NCBI RefSeq assembly: GCF_021021415.1
Contig: NZ_JAINWJ010000004.1
Coordinates: 1-64,000 of the forward strand
Reading direction: 5' to 3'
Length of the DNA stretch: 64,000 nucleotides
Source: Martelella mediterranea
GTDB taxonomy: Bacteria; Pseudomonadota; Alphaproteobacteria; Rhizobiales; Rhizobiaceae
A program made the position numbers and the translations under genes. The notes beneath the pieces are model-generated. The model did no database searches and had not been told where the DNA came from. It worked only from the letters and a program-made list of their open reading frames with translations. Shown here in pieces: positions 1 to 8,176 of this stretch (position 1 is its first letter; every line of letters begins with the position of its first letter).

Positions 1-169
1 CCCGCGCCCTACGGCAACAGAAACGGCCGAAGCTCTAATCGCCGCTGGATGAAAGTTCAGTGGCAGGTCAAGCGGTGGATTGTCGGTCTGACGTCAGCAC
101 CCTCGGGCCAGATTTGAGGGTTTGAGTAGCGAAAGATCTCTGGTTCATCGAAGCCGTCATGGAGCGAAG

Positions 170-404
170 ATGACCAAGACATCGGGAACGCCGAAGGACG
201 CGGCCGACGGGCTGGTCCGGGGTATCAAGCGACGGACGCGGCAGTACTATTCCGCAGAAGAGAAGATCACAATCGTTTGGCGGGACCGCGCGGGGAAGAA
301 GAGCATCGCCGGCCCTAGGCGTCGCGAGGGAATCGCCGAGAGCCTCTGTTACAGCAGGTCGAAGGAATTCCTGGAGGCGGGCAATGAAGCGGATTATCGG
401 CGAC
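170..404 (+). pseudogene. IS3-family OrfA remnant, truncated by a second IS
   Basis: The reading frame from the ATG at 170 encodes an N-terminal helix-turn-helix transposase segment of the IS3-family OrfA type, with recognisable stretches RRTRQYYSAEEKI, RREGIAESL and SKEFLEAG. Several positions conserved in relatives are altered, and the frame slips around 384-390. Homology stops near 401-404, exactly where the end of the next IS3 element begins, so this older element was cut by insertion. No partner OrfB is present. Bases 1-169 contain no gene I can support. Confidence 0.7.
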
Positions 405-459
405 CTGAGCCCCGACTTCCCTCCATTTTTCCGGAGAGTCTTGGGTTTTTAATCTGGCC

Positions 460-641
460 TCAAGCGGCCTGTTTTTCCAGTACCATTTTCCTTGCGAACT
501 CGTTGGGCGTGATATTGCCCAGCGATGAGTGCGGTCTGTTTGCGTTGTAGTCCTCCTTCCATGTGGAGATGGCTGCGCGCGCTTGCGCGGGCGATGAGAA
601 TAGCGTCTCGTTGAGGCACTCGTCGCGGAAGCTGCCGTTGA
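460..641 (-). pseudogene. IS3 OrfB transposase, C-terminal part (split by IS1111-type element)
   Basis: Translated on the minus strand, this piece gives NGSFRDECLNETLF, later YNANRPHSSLGNITPNEFA and a stop at 460-462. This is the classic C-terminus of the IS3 integrase-core transposase. It continues the gene fragment that ends at 1984: joining the two restores ESF followed by NGSFRDEC, the conserved sequence of intact relatives. It is therefore one orfB interrupted by the element at 642-1983, not a separate remnant. Confidence 0.85.
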
Positions 642-647
642 TAGGGA

Positions 648-659
648 AGACGGCCCCGC
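648..659 (+). repeat. Left subterminal inverted repeat of the IS1111-type element
   Basis: The 12-mer AGACGGCCCCGC is the exact reverse complement of the 12-mer at 1967-1978. Confidence 0.85.
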
Positions 660-708
660 TCCGAGAAGGGACCGTATAGTGGTCCCAGATTGCAAAAGGA
701 GCTTACCG

Positions 709-1722
709 ATGAAACCAACCACCGTTGGCCTTGATCTGGCCAAAAACGTTTTTCATGTCCATGTCGCTGACGCATCCGGACATACGATCGATAGTAAGAG
801 GCTGACACGCCGCGAGTTGCTGCCGTTCTTTGAGGCGTTATCGCCTTGCCTGGTCGGCATCGAAGCTTGTGCAACTGCCCATAACTGGGCGCGCCAACTG
901 CAGGGGATCGGACATGACGTTCGTCTCATTCCGCCCGGCTACATCAAACCTTATGTGCGGCGCGGGGCAAAGAATGACGCTTCTGATGCTGCTGCCATTT
1001 ATGAAGCCGTGACCCGCCCGAACATGCGTTTTGTCGCGATCAAATCACGCGAAGATCAAGCCTTTCTGATGCTTCATCGCGCCAGAGGGCTTTTGGTCCG
1101 GCAACGTACCATGGCGGCTTGTGCGTTCCGGGCGCATTTGGCCGAGTATGGCGTTATCGTCGCGCAGGGCAGACATCGGGTCGATGCCCTTGTCGCAAAG
1201 CTGGACGAGATAAGAGGGGATCTGCCGGAGCATGCGTGCTTCGCTTTGGACATGCTCATTGGTCAACTTGATGCACTGAACCACCAGATTGACAGCATTG
1301 ATGCCCGGTTGGGAGAGATCCACAAGAGCAACACGATCTGCCGCTTACTGGCAACCATACCGGGGATAGGGCCAATCACAGCAACTGCTTTCGCTGCCAC
1401 AATTCCGGACCCATCCGCCTTTCGATCAGGCCGCGAGTTTGCCGCCTGGCTTGGCCTGACGCCGCGACAGAACGCGTCGGGCGGCAAGAACAGGTTGGGT
1501 GGCATCACTAAGCAAGGTGATCGATATCTCCGGCACCTGCTTGTTCTGGGGGCGCGAACGGTGGTGCGGTATCCAAAGGCGCGTTCCCGCGTTGATGGCC
1601 CATGGATCGAAGCATTGCTCGAGCGGCGCAGACCTATGGTCGTTGCTGTCGCCGTTGCAAACAAATTGGCGCGAACCATCTGGGCAATGCTGACGACTGG
1701 AGAGGTGTTCAGGACCGCATAG
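709..1722 (+). CDS. IS110-family (IS1111-type) transposase
   Basis: This 337-residue DEDD transposase mobilises the element. The N-terminal RuvC-like domain begins GLDLAKNVFHVH and contains GIEACATAHNWA and KNDASDAAAIYE, which carry acidic catalytic positions. The C-terminal Transposase_20 domain holds IPGIGPITA, FAAWLGLTPRQN and GGKNRLGGITKQGD with the expected serine-rich/GxxK character. The ATG at 709 is preceded by AAAGGAGC at a good distance, so it is preferred over an in-frame GTG-type start at 679. The length is normal and there is no frameshift, so the enzyme is probably active. Family members act with a structured guide RNA encoded in the element's own non-coding end. Confidence 0.92.
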   Translation: MKPTTVGLDLAKNVFHVHVADASGHTIDSKRLTRRELLPFFEALSPCLVGIEACATAHNWARQLQGIGHDVRLIPPGYIKPYVRRGAKNDASDAAAIYEAVTRPNMRFVAIKSREDQAFLMLHRARGLLVRQRTMAACAFRAHLAEYGVIVAQGRHRVDALVAKLDEIRGDLPEHACFALDMLIGQLDALNHQIDSIDARLGEIHKSNTICRLLATIPGIGPITATAFAATIPDPSAFRSGREFAAWLGLTPRQNASGGKNRLGGITKQGDRYLRHLLVLGARTVVRYPKARSRVDGPWIEALLERRRPMVVAVAVANKLARTIWAMLTTGEVFRTA

Positions 1723-1966
1723 CCGCAAGGACACATTCACCCAGACATAACGAGATGGCAAAAGTGCAATGACAGCGTGATGGCAAATCGGCAGAGCTGA
1801 GGATCGAGAAAGCCCGGAGAGCTTTAAGCGCGCCATAGCGCGTCCTGTTGATGAGGCCTCGATCCGCGGACACCATCAGGGCCAGCAGTCATGTAAGGGC
1901 TGCATGAACAGGCCGAATACATGAACGCACCCGCCGATGAATATCACGATTAAAGCACTTGCGCCC
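1723..1966 (+). ncRNA. Candidate bridge/seek RNA region of the IS1111-type element
   Basis: This 244-bp stretch between the transposase stop and the right inverted repeat has no plausible coding content. In IS1111-type elements the guide RNA is encoded downstream of the transposase, and here the long non-coding end is on that side. Stem-loops are visible, for example AAAGC-N7-GCTTT at 1809-1825 and GCGC-N6-GCGC just after it. Exact RNA ends and guide loops cannot be set by eye. AGCTTT in the first hairpin also occurs beside the insertion junction, but six bases could be chance. Confidence 0.45.
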
Positions 1967-1978
1967 GCGGGGCCGTCT
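1967..1978 (+). repeat. Right subterminal inverted repeat of the IS1111-type element
   Basis: GCGGGGCCGTCT, the exact inverse of the 12-mer at 648-659, lies 5 bp inside the inferred right end. Confidence 0.85.
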
Positions 1979-1983
1979 ATACA

Positions 1984-2613
1984 TGAAGCTTTCCACGAAG
2001 CCGTTCTGCATTGGCTTGCCGGGCGCGATGTAATGCCATTCGACGCCGCGATCCTGCTGCCATTTGAGCATGGCGTTCGAGGTCAGTTCCGTGCCGTTGT
2101 CGCTGACCACCATCAGTGGGTAGCCGCGACGCTCAGCGATGACATCCAGTTCACGGGCCACGCGCCCACCGAGATCGAGTTGTCGTCGACGGCCGCCAGG
2201 CATTCCCGGCTGAAGTCATCGATGACGCATAGGATGCGGAAGCGGCGTCCGTCGATCAGCGTGTCCGATACGAAGTCGAGGCTCCAGCGCTGATTGGGAT
2301 CCTGCGGGATCGTCATCGGTGCTCGCGTGCCCAGGGCTCGCTTGCGGCCACCGCGTTTGCGCACGGTGAGCCGTTCCTCGCGATAGAGGCGGTAGAGTTT
2401 CTTCCAGTTCACCTCGACACCTTCGCGTTTCAGCAGGATGTGCAGGCGCCGGTAGCCGAAGCGCCGACGTTGTGACGCCAGCTCCTTCAGCCGCTTTCGC
2501 AGCATTACATCGTCCGGTCGCGTCGATCGATAGCGATAGACCCGCGGGTCGATACCCACCAAACCGCATGCACGGCGTTGCGAGTAGCCTTGGTGTACGA
2601 TAGCCCAGCTCAC
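1984..2613 (-). pseudogene. IS3 OrfB transposase, N-terminal and core part (frameshifted)
   Basis: The protein begins MSWAIVHQGYSQRRACG and runs through the HTH_21 region (RRFGYRRLHILLKREG) and the first part of the rve integrase core ([20 protein letters not shown]). It then shifts frame near 2170, where one G appears lost after the codons for NSIS. The other frame continues with [10 protein letters not shown] and [14 protein letters not shown], carrying the second catalytic aspartate, up to QNGFVESF at the insertion junction. The remaining C-terminus is at 460-641. It cannot make a working transposase. Confidence 0.85.
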
Positions 2614-2624
2614 GGCGTTCCTCC

Positions 2625-2903
2625 TTAAGCCGGGCGGCAGAAGTTTTTTCCAAGCATCTCGCGGAGCGTCGAGACATCCATCATCGACTCCGCCAGAAGC
2701 TTCTTCAGCTTGGCGTTCTCCTCCTCCAGCGTCTTCAGCCGTTTGGCCTCCGACACTTCCATGCCGCCATACTTCGAGCGCTACTTATAGAAAGTCGCAT
2801 CGCTGACGCCGTATTTGCGGCACAGAGCGGCCGCCGACATGCCCGCCTTATGCTCCTTCAAAATGCCGATGACTTGCTCATCGGAAAACCTGGATCGCTT
2901 CAT
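2625..2903 (-). pseudogene. IS3 OrfA with in-frame nonsense codon
   Basis: The reading frame starts MKRSRFSDEQVIGILKEH, an OrfA helix-turn-helix protein of the IS407 type, and later shows the leucine-zipper-like SEAKRLKTLEEENAKLKKLL. Codon 41 is TAG (2781-2783) in the run TFYK-stop-RSKYGG, where relatives have tryptophan (TGG), so a single base change created the stop. The frame ends with TAA at 2625. Confidence 0.85.
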
Positions 2904-2987
2904 TGCCTGTCTCCTTCGTTGGGAAACAGGCTAACCGAAAAACGAGGATCATTCAGGGGAGCAGGTCACCTGGCCTAGCCCGGGGTA

Positions 2988-4046
2988 TCAGCGCCCGTCG
3001 TCGCCGTCGCGATCCCAGTACCAGGCAACATACATTTTCTTGCGATCGTGCTGCCGGTTTTTCAGGAGCGCGCGGATATCGCGGATGTCGCTTTTTTCGC
3101 AGGCGATCCAGACGAAGGTTTCGCCGTCGAGGTCGGCGAGCGCGTGGCGGATGGTCTGCGCCAGTCCCCTGGATGCGGGGGACGCGCGGTGTAGCCAGGT
3201 GAGGTCGAGTTCGGCTGCTCCGCCGATCGCCTGTTCCTCCGCCGCGTTTTCCACCTCGATGATCGCCGTCAACTTCGTTCCGGCCGGCGCCTCCTCGGCG
3301 ATACGGGCGATCGCGGGAAGGGCGGCCTCGTCGCCGGCAAGGAAGATGTGTTCGGCCTCGGGGACGCCGCCGCCGCCGGGGCCGAGAAACGCCGCCCGGT
3401 CGCCGGGCTTTGCATCGCGAGCGAAATCGGCACCCGGCGTGGCAATGCCCGAGGCAGGGTGCTGAAGGAAATCGACCCAGACTTCGCCGCGTTCGATATC
3501 GACGAAGCGGATCGTGTAGACCCGGATCAGCAACGCATCCACACCCTCCGGCCATTTGATCCGTCCGTCTTCTCCGATCACCGGCCAGACCGGCTCCCGG
3601 CCTTTTGGCGGCACCAGCAGACGGACGTGCATGTTACCGCCGATGAACGGCGTCAGATCGGCGCAGGCGAATTTCACCCGCAGCATATGCGGCGTGACGG
3701 TCTCGGTGGCGACGACCCGCACCTCATGCAGGTTCGGGGGAACGGCGGGCGGAGGCGGATCGGACCATGACAATTCCAACGCCTCCCCGCCGGCGAAATA
3801 GAACAGGTGCTCGGCGAGCATGGTGCGCGACAATTGCAGCCTTGCGGCGCTTTCCGCCGCAAGCGCGATCCGCAGTTGGTTGCCGTCTAGCGATATCACC
3901 GCCTCGCCGCCCTCGCCGGCAATCGTCACGCAGTCTCCGGTTCTTGTGACATCGGCATGGTCGACGAAGTGCTCGGCGGCCATGTCGAGCATGGCGCGCG
4001 CATCTTCGGGCCGGGCAAGGCCGGACAGGCGGAAAGTCTCGGTCAT
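2988..4046 (-). CDS. Siderophore-interacting FAD/NAD(P)H ferric reductase with N-terminal DUF2218 domain
   Basis: This 352-residue cytoplasmic flavoprotein probably reduces ferric-siderophore to release iron after import. Residues 1-95 match a DUF2218 domain. From about 105 there is a ferredoxin-reductase-like FAD-binding domain with the RxYT motif (RVYTIR at 175-180). The C-terminal SIP domain has AGDEAALPAIARI and ends in YVAWYWDRDG, as in ViuB-type reductases. It is the last gene of a minus-strand operon, 13 bp after the ABC ATPase gene. A good ribosome site (GAAAGGAC) precedes the ATG. An IS element ends 20 bp beyond the stop codon, so the gene escaped disruption. Confidence 0.9.
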   Translation of the reverse strand: MTETFRLSGLARPEDARAMLDMAAEHFVDHADVTRTGDCVTIAGEGGEAVISLDGNQLRIALAAESAARLQLSRTMLAEHLFYFAGGEALELSWSDPPPPAVPPNLHEVRVVATETVTPHMLRVKFACADLTPFIGGNMHVRLLVPPKGREPVWPVIGEDGRIKWPEGVDALLIRVYTIRFVDIERGEVWVDFLQHPASGIATPGADFARDAKPGDRAAFLGPGGGGVPEAEHIFLAGDEAALPAIARIAEEAPAGTKLTAIIEVENAAEEQAIGGAAELDLTWLHRASPASRGLAQTIRHALADLDGETFVWIACEKSDIRDIRALLKNRQHDRKKMYVAWYWDRDGDDGR

Positions 4047-4059
4047 GATTGTCGTCCTT

Positions 4060-4863
4060 TCATAACGTGCCGCTGTGATGGCGTCCCATCGGCAGCATCA
4101 TCGGCCGCGCGGATACCGGATCGGTGACGATCCTGCTTTCGAGGCCGAAAATCTCCCTGATGTGGTCTTCGGTCAGAACGGTTTCGGGCGTGCCGGCGAC
4201 ATGCAGCCGCCCCGCCTTCATCGCGACCAGATGGTCGGCGTAGCGAGCCGCAAGGTTCAGGTCGTGCAGCACCATGACGATGGTGGTTCCATTCTTACGG
4301 TTGAGGTCGGTCAGCAGATCCAGCACCTCGACCTGATGGCTGATGTCGAGAAAGGTGGTCGGTTCGTCGAGCAGCAGGATATCGGTCTGCTGGGCCAGCA
4401 CCATGGCGATCCAGACCCGCTGGCGCTGACCGCCGGAAAGTTCGTCGACGGCGCGGTCGGCAAGGTCCGCCATGCCGGTCGTGTCGAGCGCAAGGGCAAC
4501 CGCCTGGTCATCCGTGGCACTCCACCGCGAAAACATGGTCTGGTGCGGATGGCGTCCCCGGCTGACGAGATCCGAAACCGTAATCCCCTCCGGCGCCAGC
4601 GGCGACTGGGGGAGCAGGCCAAGCGAGCGCGCCAGTAATTTCGTCGGTGTGCGGTGGATGGCCTTGCCGTCGAGCAAAACCTCTCCGCGCTTCGGCGTCA
4701 GAAGCCGCGACAGCGTCTTGAGCAAGGTCGACTTGCCGCAGGCATTGGCTCCGACAATCGCCGTGATCTTGTTCGGCGGCACGGTGAAGCTGAGGTCTTC
4801 GAGGATGGTTCGGTCGCCATAGCCGGCGAAGATTCCTTGGGCGCCAAGGGTATGCTGGATCAT
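4060..4863 (-). CDS. Iron-siderophore ABC transporter ATP-binding protein (FepC/FecE type)
   Basis: The 267-residue ATPase powers ferric-siderophore import through the two FecCD permeases encoded upstream. Walker A reads GANACGKST, the signature LSGGQRQRVWIA, and Walker B ILLLDEPTTFLD. The H-loop histidine is in VLHDLNLAA. The start is the ATG at 4863, which overlaps the stop of the preceding permease as ATGA. The upstream open frame is not coding. Walker A has alanine where most relatives have glycine (GPNGCGKS); the lysine and the Ser-Thr pair are intact, so ATP binding should be kept. Confidence 0.92.
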   Translation of the reverse strand: MIQHTLGAQGIFAGYGDRTILEDLSFTVPPNKITAIVGANACGKSTLLKTLSRLLTPKRGEVLLDGKAIHRTPTKLLARSLGLLPQSPLAPEGITVSDLVSRGRHPHQTMFSRWSATDDQAVALALDTTGMADLADRAVDELSGGQRQRVWIAMVLAQQTDILLLDEPTTFLDISHQVEVLDLLTDLNRKNGTTIVMVLHDLNLAARYADHLVAMKAGRLHVAGTPETVLTEDHIREIFGLESRIVTDPVSARPMMLPMGRHHSGTL

Positions 4864-5894
4864 AGCGAACCTCTGTTGACCCGGATGATCAGGTAGATGA
4901 GATAGGGCGCTCCAAGCGCACCGGTGACGACGCCGACCGGATAGCGGGCGGGAAGAAGGAACTGCCCGGTATAGTCCGCCACGAGCACGAGGCACGCGCC
5001 CACCAGCGCTGCGGGCACCAGCAGCGACCCGTTGTTGCGCATGATCCGCGCCGCGATCGGCCCCGACAGGAAGGCCACGAAGGCGATCGGCCCGGTGATC
5101 GCGGTCGCGATCGCAATCAGGCCAACTGCCGCGATGGTGATCAGGAGCCGGGTGCGCGCGACGCCGACGCCGAGCGCGGCGGCCGTGTCGTCGCCAAGCC
5201 GCAGCGTTTCGAGGTCGCGCGTCCGGCTGAGGAGCAGGCCTCCGAACAGGACGAGGCTGATCGCAAGCGGCGACGCCTGGTCGAGCCTTGCGCCGTTGAT
5301 GCTGCCGGTCAGCCATCGCATCGCCTCCTGCAGGTCCCACATCGGCGCGCGCGCGAGAACATAGGCGATCACGCTTTCGAGCATCGAGGAGACGCCGATG
5401 CCGACGAGGATCAGCCGCATGCCGGCAACGCCGTTCTTCGCCGCAAGCCCGTAGACCAGCAGGGCCACGCCGAGCCCGGCGGCAACGGCAAAGACCGAGA
5501 CCGTGGGGCCGTTCAGCTTCAGCACCACGATCGCAAATACCGCCGCGGCACTCGCCCCGGAGCTGATGCCGATGATGTCCGGGCTTGCCAGCGGGTTGCG
5601 CAGCATGAGCTGGAAGGCGACGCCGCCAAGACCGAAGCTTGCGCCCGCAAGAATGGCAAGCACGGCGCGCGGCAGACGCAACTGGCCGACGGTGAAGGAG
5701 AGGCCCGGCACATCCCCGCCCATGAGCACGCGCAGGACATCGCGCGGCGGCGCGAAAGATTGGCCGAGCATCAGCGTCAGCGCGAAGAATGCCGCAAGCA
5801 GGGCGAGAAACAGCGCCAGGAAAAACCGCCGATGCCGGGCGCGGCGGGCTCTTGTCGCGCTGACGAGCCGGAATGTCGGGGAGAGATCCGTCAC
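4860..5894 (-). CDS. Iron-siderophore ABC transporter permease (FecCD family, second subunit)
   Basis: This 344-residue inner-membrane permease has about ten hydrophobic segments and the FecCD hallmarks RLPRAVLAILAGASFGLGG and LRNPLASPDIIGISSGA. It forms the membrane channel with the next gene product. It starts with GTG, overlapping the upstream permease stop (GTGA), and its own stop overlaps the ATPase start. Such overlaps favour coupled translation and equal subunit amounts. Confidence 0.9.
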   Translation of the reverse strand: MTDLSPTFRLVSATRARRARHRRFFLALFLALLAAFFALTLMLGQSFAPPRDVLRVLMGGDVPGLSFTVGQLRLPRAVLAILAGASFGLGGVAFQLMLRNPLASPDIIGISSGASAAAVFAIVVLKLNGPTVSVFAVAAGLGVALLVYGLAAKNGVAGMRLILVGIGVSSMLESVIAYVLARAPMWDLQEAMRWLTGSINGARLDQASPLAISLVLFGGLLLSRTRDLETLRLGDDTAAALGVGVARTRLLITIAAVGLIAIATAITGPIAFVAFLSGPIAARIMRNNGSLLVPAALVGACLVLVADYTGQFLLPARYPVGVVTGALGAPYLIYLIIRVNRGSL

Positions 5895-6916
5895 AGTTCA
5901 CGCACCTGTTGACGCCTGACGATCCAGATGAAGACCGGCCCGCCGACCAGCGCGGTGATGATGCCGACATCGACCTCGCCGGGGCGGGCGGCGATGCGGC
6001 CGATGATATCGCTCGCCAGAAGCAGGATGCCGCCGCCAAGGGCTGAAAACGGCAGGAGCCAGCGGTGATCGACGCCGACGATCAGGCGGCAGGCATGCGG
6101 AACCACGAGGCCGACAAAACCGATCGGCCCGCACACCGCCGTCGTCGCCCCGCACAGGAGAACCGCCGAAACCGCGGCAACGGCGCGGCCGAGGGCAACG
6201 TTTTCCCCGAGGCCGGCGGCCAGTTCGTCGCCCAGCGCCATGGCGTTGAGCTTGCGCGCGGAGATGAAGGCGAGCGCGAGACCGACAACAAGGAACGGCA
6301 GAACCGGAAGGATGCGCGAAAATGTGGCCCCACCGACGCCGCCGATCTGCCAGGAGCGGATGCCGCCGGCGATGTCGCCTCTCGGCAGCACGATCGCCAT
6401 GACCAGCGACGCGAACGCGATCGAGGTTGCTGCTCCCGCAAGCGTCAGCTTCAGCGGCGTCGCCCCGCCGCGACCGAGCGAGCCGACCAGATAGACGAAG
6501 ACGGCGGTGATGCCCGCGCCGAGGATCGCGGTCCAGATATAGGCGTTGGAGGAGCTGATATTGAACCAGGCCACGCCGATGACCACCGCAAGCGCCGCGC
6601 CCGTATTGACGCCGAAAATACCGGGATCGGCCAATGGATTGCGGGTGATGCCCTGCATCAGCGCGCCGGAAAGCCCGAGCGCGGCCCCTGCCAGCACGGC
6701 AAGCGCCGTGCGCGGAATGCGCATCGCCACCACGGCTTCGCCGATGGTTTCGTCATGCCCGGCAATGGCGGCGGCGATGTCGGAAAAAGACACACCGCGC
6801 GTGCCGATCGCCAGCGAGGCCGCCGCCAGAACGACGACAGCGAGAACGGCTGCGGCCAGCCAGAACATCCTCTCTCCGCCGGCTGTGCCGGAGGCTATCG
6901 TATCCTGCCGCCTCAT
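5891..6916 (-). CDS. Iron-siderophore ABC transporter permease (FecCD family, first subunit)
   Basis: This 341-residue integral membrane protein has FecCD motifs: RIPRTALAVLAGAALGLSGALMQ, then TRNPLADPGIFGVNTGA. It lies between the binding-protein gene, whose stop it overlaps as ATGA, and the second permease. It probably heterodimerises with that permease, as FepD does with FepG. No unusual features are seen. Confidence 0.9.
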   Translation of the reverse strand: MRRQDTIASGTAGGERMFWLAAAVLAVVVLAAASLAIGTRGVSFSDIAAAIAGHDETIGEAVVAMRIPRTALAVLAGAALGLSGALMQGITRNPLADPGIFGVNTGAALAVVIGVAWFNISSSNAYIWTAILGAGITAVFVYLVGSLGRGGATPLKLTLAGAATSIAFASLVMAIVLPRGDIAGGIRSWQIGGVGGATFSRILPVLPFLVVGLALAFISARKLNAMALGDELAAGLGENVALGRAVAAVSAVLLCGATTAVCGPIGFVGLVVPHACRLIVGVDHRWLLPFSALGGGILLLASDIIGRIAARPGEVDVGIITALVGGPVFIWIVRRQQVREL

Positions 6917-7923
6917 TCTGGCTTTGCGGTTGACGTTCTGGCCGCCGCGGCAAGCTTTGCCACGTAGTCATCAAGCACATAGGAGATCGAAAGCGGGGTC
7001 GGGTTGGCCGCCGTGCCGAGGGGATTGCGGCCGAGCATGACGACGGCGTCGTTTTCGACTGCCGGCATGTGCCGGAAAACCGGGTTCTGCCGCATGGCCT
7101 TGAGAAGCGTATCGTCGCCATAGGTAACGACAATATCGACGTCGTCGAAGGCATCGATGCGCTCGACGCTGATCGAGCCGGCGAAGCTGCCGTCCTTCGA
7201 GGCCGCGATCACGCTCTCGGGGGCTTCCAGCCCGAGATCGCCAAAGAACTGCACCCGGGTATCGTGCGTCGTGTAGAAATTCACGACGCTGAGGTCGGTG
7301 GCGTCGAGATGGGTGATGAACATCGCCTTCTTGCCCCGAAGCTCCGGGTATTCGGCGACCTCGGCGGCAATCTCGGCCTCGATCCGCGCGATCAGCGCCT
7401 CGCCCTCCTCGGGCATGCCGAGGCCTGCGCTGTTGAGGCGGATCATGTCGCGCCAGTTCGTTGCCCAGGGCGCATCCGGATAGGCGACGACCGGCGCGAT
7501 CTGGCTCAGCGTGTCATATTCGCTGCGGGTAAGGCCGGAATAGGCGGCGAGGATGACGTCGGGCCTGACAGCGGCCACAGCCTCGAAATCGATGCCATCG
7601 CCCTCGTCGAACAGCACCGGCGTGTCGGCCCCGAGTTCATCGAGCCTCGCAGCGACCCAGGGCAACAGCCCGTCGCCGTCATCATCGCCGAAATTGGCCG
7701 CCGCGAAGCCGACCGGCACAACGCCGAGCGCCAGCGGCACCTCGTGATTGGCCCAGGCAACGGTTGCGACCCGCTCCGGCTTCTCGGTGATCACGGTCTC
7801 GCCGAAGGCATGGTGGACGATGATCGGTTCGGCAAAGGGCTCGCCCGCGAGAGCGGAATCACCCGCCAGGAACCGAAGTGTGGCTGTCATGACCAGGAGG
7901 GAAAAAAGGAACAAGCGCAGCAC
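6913..7923 (-). CDS. Iron-siderophore ABC transporter substrate-binding protein (FepB/FecB type)
   Basis: This periplasmic receptor hands ferric-siderophore to the FecCD permeases. The 336-residue product has a signal peptide that probably ends at ALA-GE around residue 27, then a class III binding-protein fold with PERVATVAWANHEVPLALG, RPDVILAAYSGLT and a C-terminal region containing YVLDDYVAKL. The start codon is GTG with AAAGAGG upstream. It is the first gene of the operon, and a TGA-N9-TCA iron box begins 26 bp upstream of its start. It is divergent from the receptor gene. Confidence 0.9.
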   Translation of the reverse strand: MLRLFLFSLLVMTATLRFLAGDSALAGEPFAEPIIVHHAFGETVITEKPERVATVAWANHEVPLALGVVPVGFAAANFGDDDGDGLLPWVAARLDELGADTPVLFDEGDGIDFEAVAAVRPDVILAAYSGLTRSEYDTLSQIAPVVAYPDAPWATNWRDMIRLNSAGLGMPEEGEALIARIEAEIAAEVAEYPELRGKKAMFITHLDATDLSVVNFYTTHDTRVQFFGDLGLEAPESVIAASKDGSFAGSISVERIDAFDDVDIVVTYGDDTLLKAMRQNPVFRHMPAVENDAVVMLGRNPLGTAANPTPLSISYVLDDYVAKLAAAARTSTAKPE

Positions 7924-7948
7924 GACGACCTCTTTGATCGCTTAAAGT

Positions 7949-7963
7949 TGACGCTAGCTTTCA
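7949..7963. promoter_or_regulatory. Candidate RirA iron-responsive operator for the importer operon
   Basis: TGA-CGCTAGCTT-TCA fits the TGA-N9-TCA core of the rhizobial IRO box recognised by RirA. It lies just upstream of the binding-protein gene in the 253-bp divergent region, where a repressor would block the minus-strand promoter. The core alone is expected by chance about once per 4 kb, so position and company matter more than the match itself. Confidence 0.6.
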
Positions 7964-8054
7964 TGTTTAGCGGACGAGGTCAAGCGACGCACCGGCCAGC
8001 CCCCGCCAGACAGGTGCAGGCACAGGAGGATCCTTCAAAAACCGGAAAACATAC

Positions 8055-8081
8055 AATACTTGACTAAAATAATCATGTATT
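8055..8081. promoter_or_regulatory. Candidate RirA operator for the TonB receptor gene
   Basis: A 27-bp imperfect palindrome, AATACTTGA-N9-TCATGTATT, contains the TGA-N9-TCA core (8061-8075), and eight of nine arm positions pair. It lies about 95 bp upstream of the receptor start codon in AT-rich DNA. It is the best of three such boxes in this island. Confidence 0.7.
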
Positions 8082-8176
8082 TTCGGATTGAATATGACAG
8101 CCATGCGCCGATACCGCGCTGACGGATGCGCCGCAACGGTTGTCGATCTGCGGGACGCGATTTCTGGAAACTGAGC

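Larger units (their letters stand above)
642..1983 (+). mobile_element. IS110-family element, IS1111 type, intact
   Basis: A complete IS110-family transposase gene lies between perfect 12-bp inverted repeats (AGACGGCCCCGC) at 648-659 and 1967-1978. The repeats sit 5-6 bp inside the ends, the subterminal arrangement known for the IS1111 subgroup. The ends were placed by comparing the flanks: left IS3 sequence stops after GCCGTTGA and right IS3 sequence resumes at TGAAGC, so the ends are certain to within about 3 bp (TGA is shared). The left non-coding end is about 67 bp and the right about 260 bp, again as in IS1111 elements. Confidence 0.85.
401..2968 (-). mobile_element. IS3-family (IS407-like) element, inactivated and split
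   Basis: The minus strand carries an orfA/orfB pair typical of IS3 elements, between imperfect terminal inverted repeats. The outer end reads TGACCTGCTCCCC inward from 2968, and the other end reads CGACCTGAGCCCC inward from 401. Without the inserted IS110-type element it would be about 1.22 kb, normal for the family. It is dead in three ways: a nonsense codon in orfA, a one-base deletion in orfB, and insertion of another IS into orfB. No target-site duplication is visible. Its right end lies 20 bp from the stop codon of the siderophore-reductase gene. Confidence 0.75.

Noticed and set aside
401-2968. Functional IS3 element
   Set aside because: orfA has a stop at codon 41, orfB has a one-base deletion near 2170, and another IS lies inside orfB.
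4864-6039. N-terminal extension of the FepC-like ATPase frame
   Set aside because: It overlaps the two permease genes in another frame and has arginine- and alanine-rich shadow composition; the real start is the ATG at 4863.
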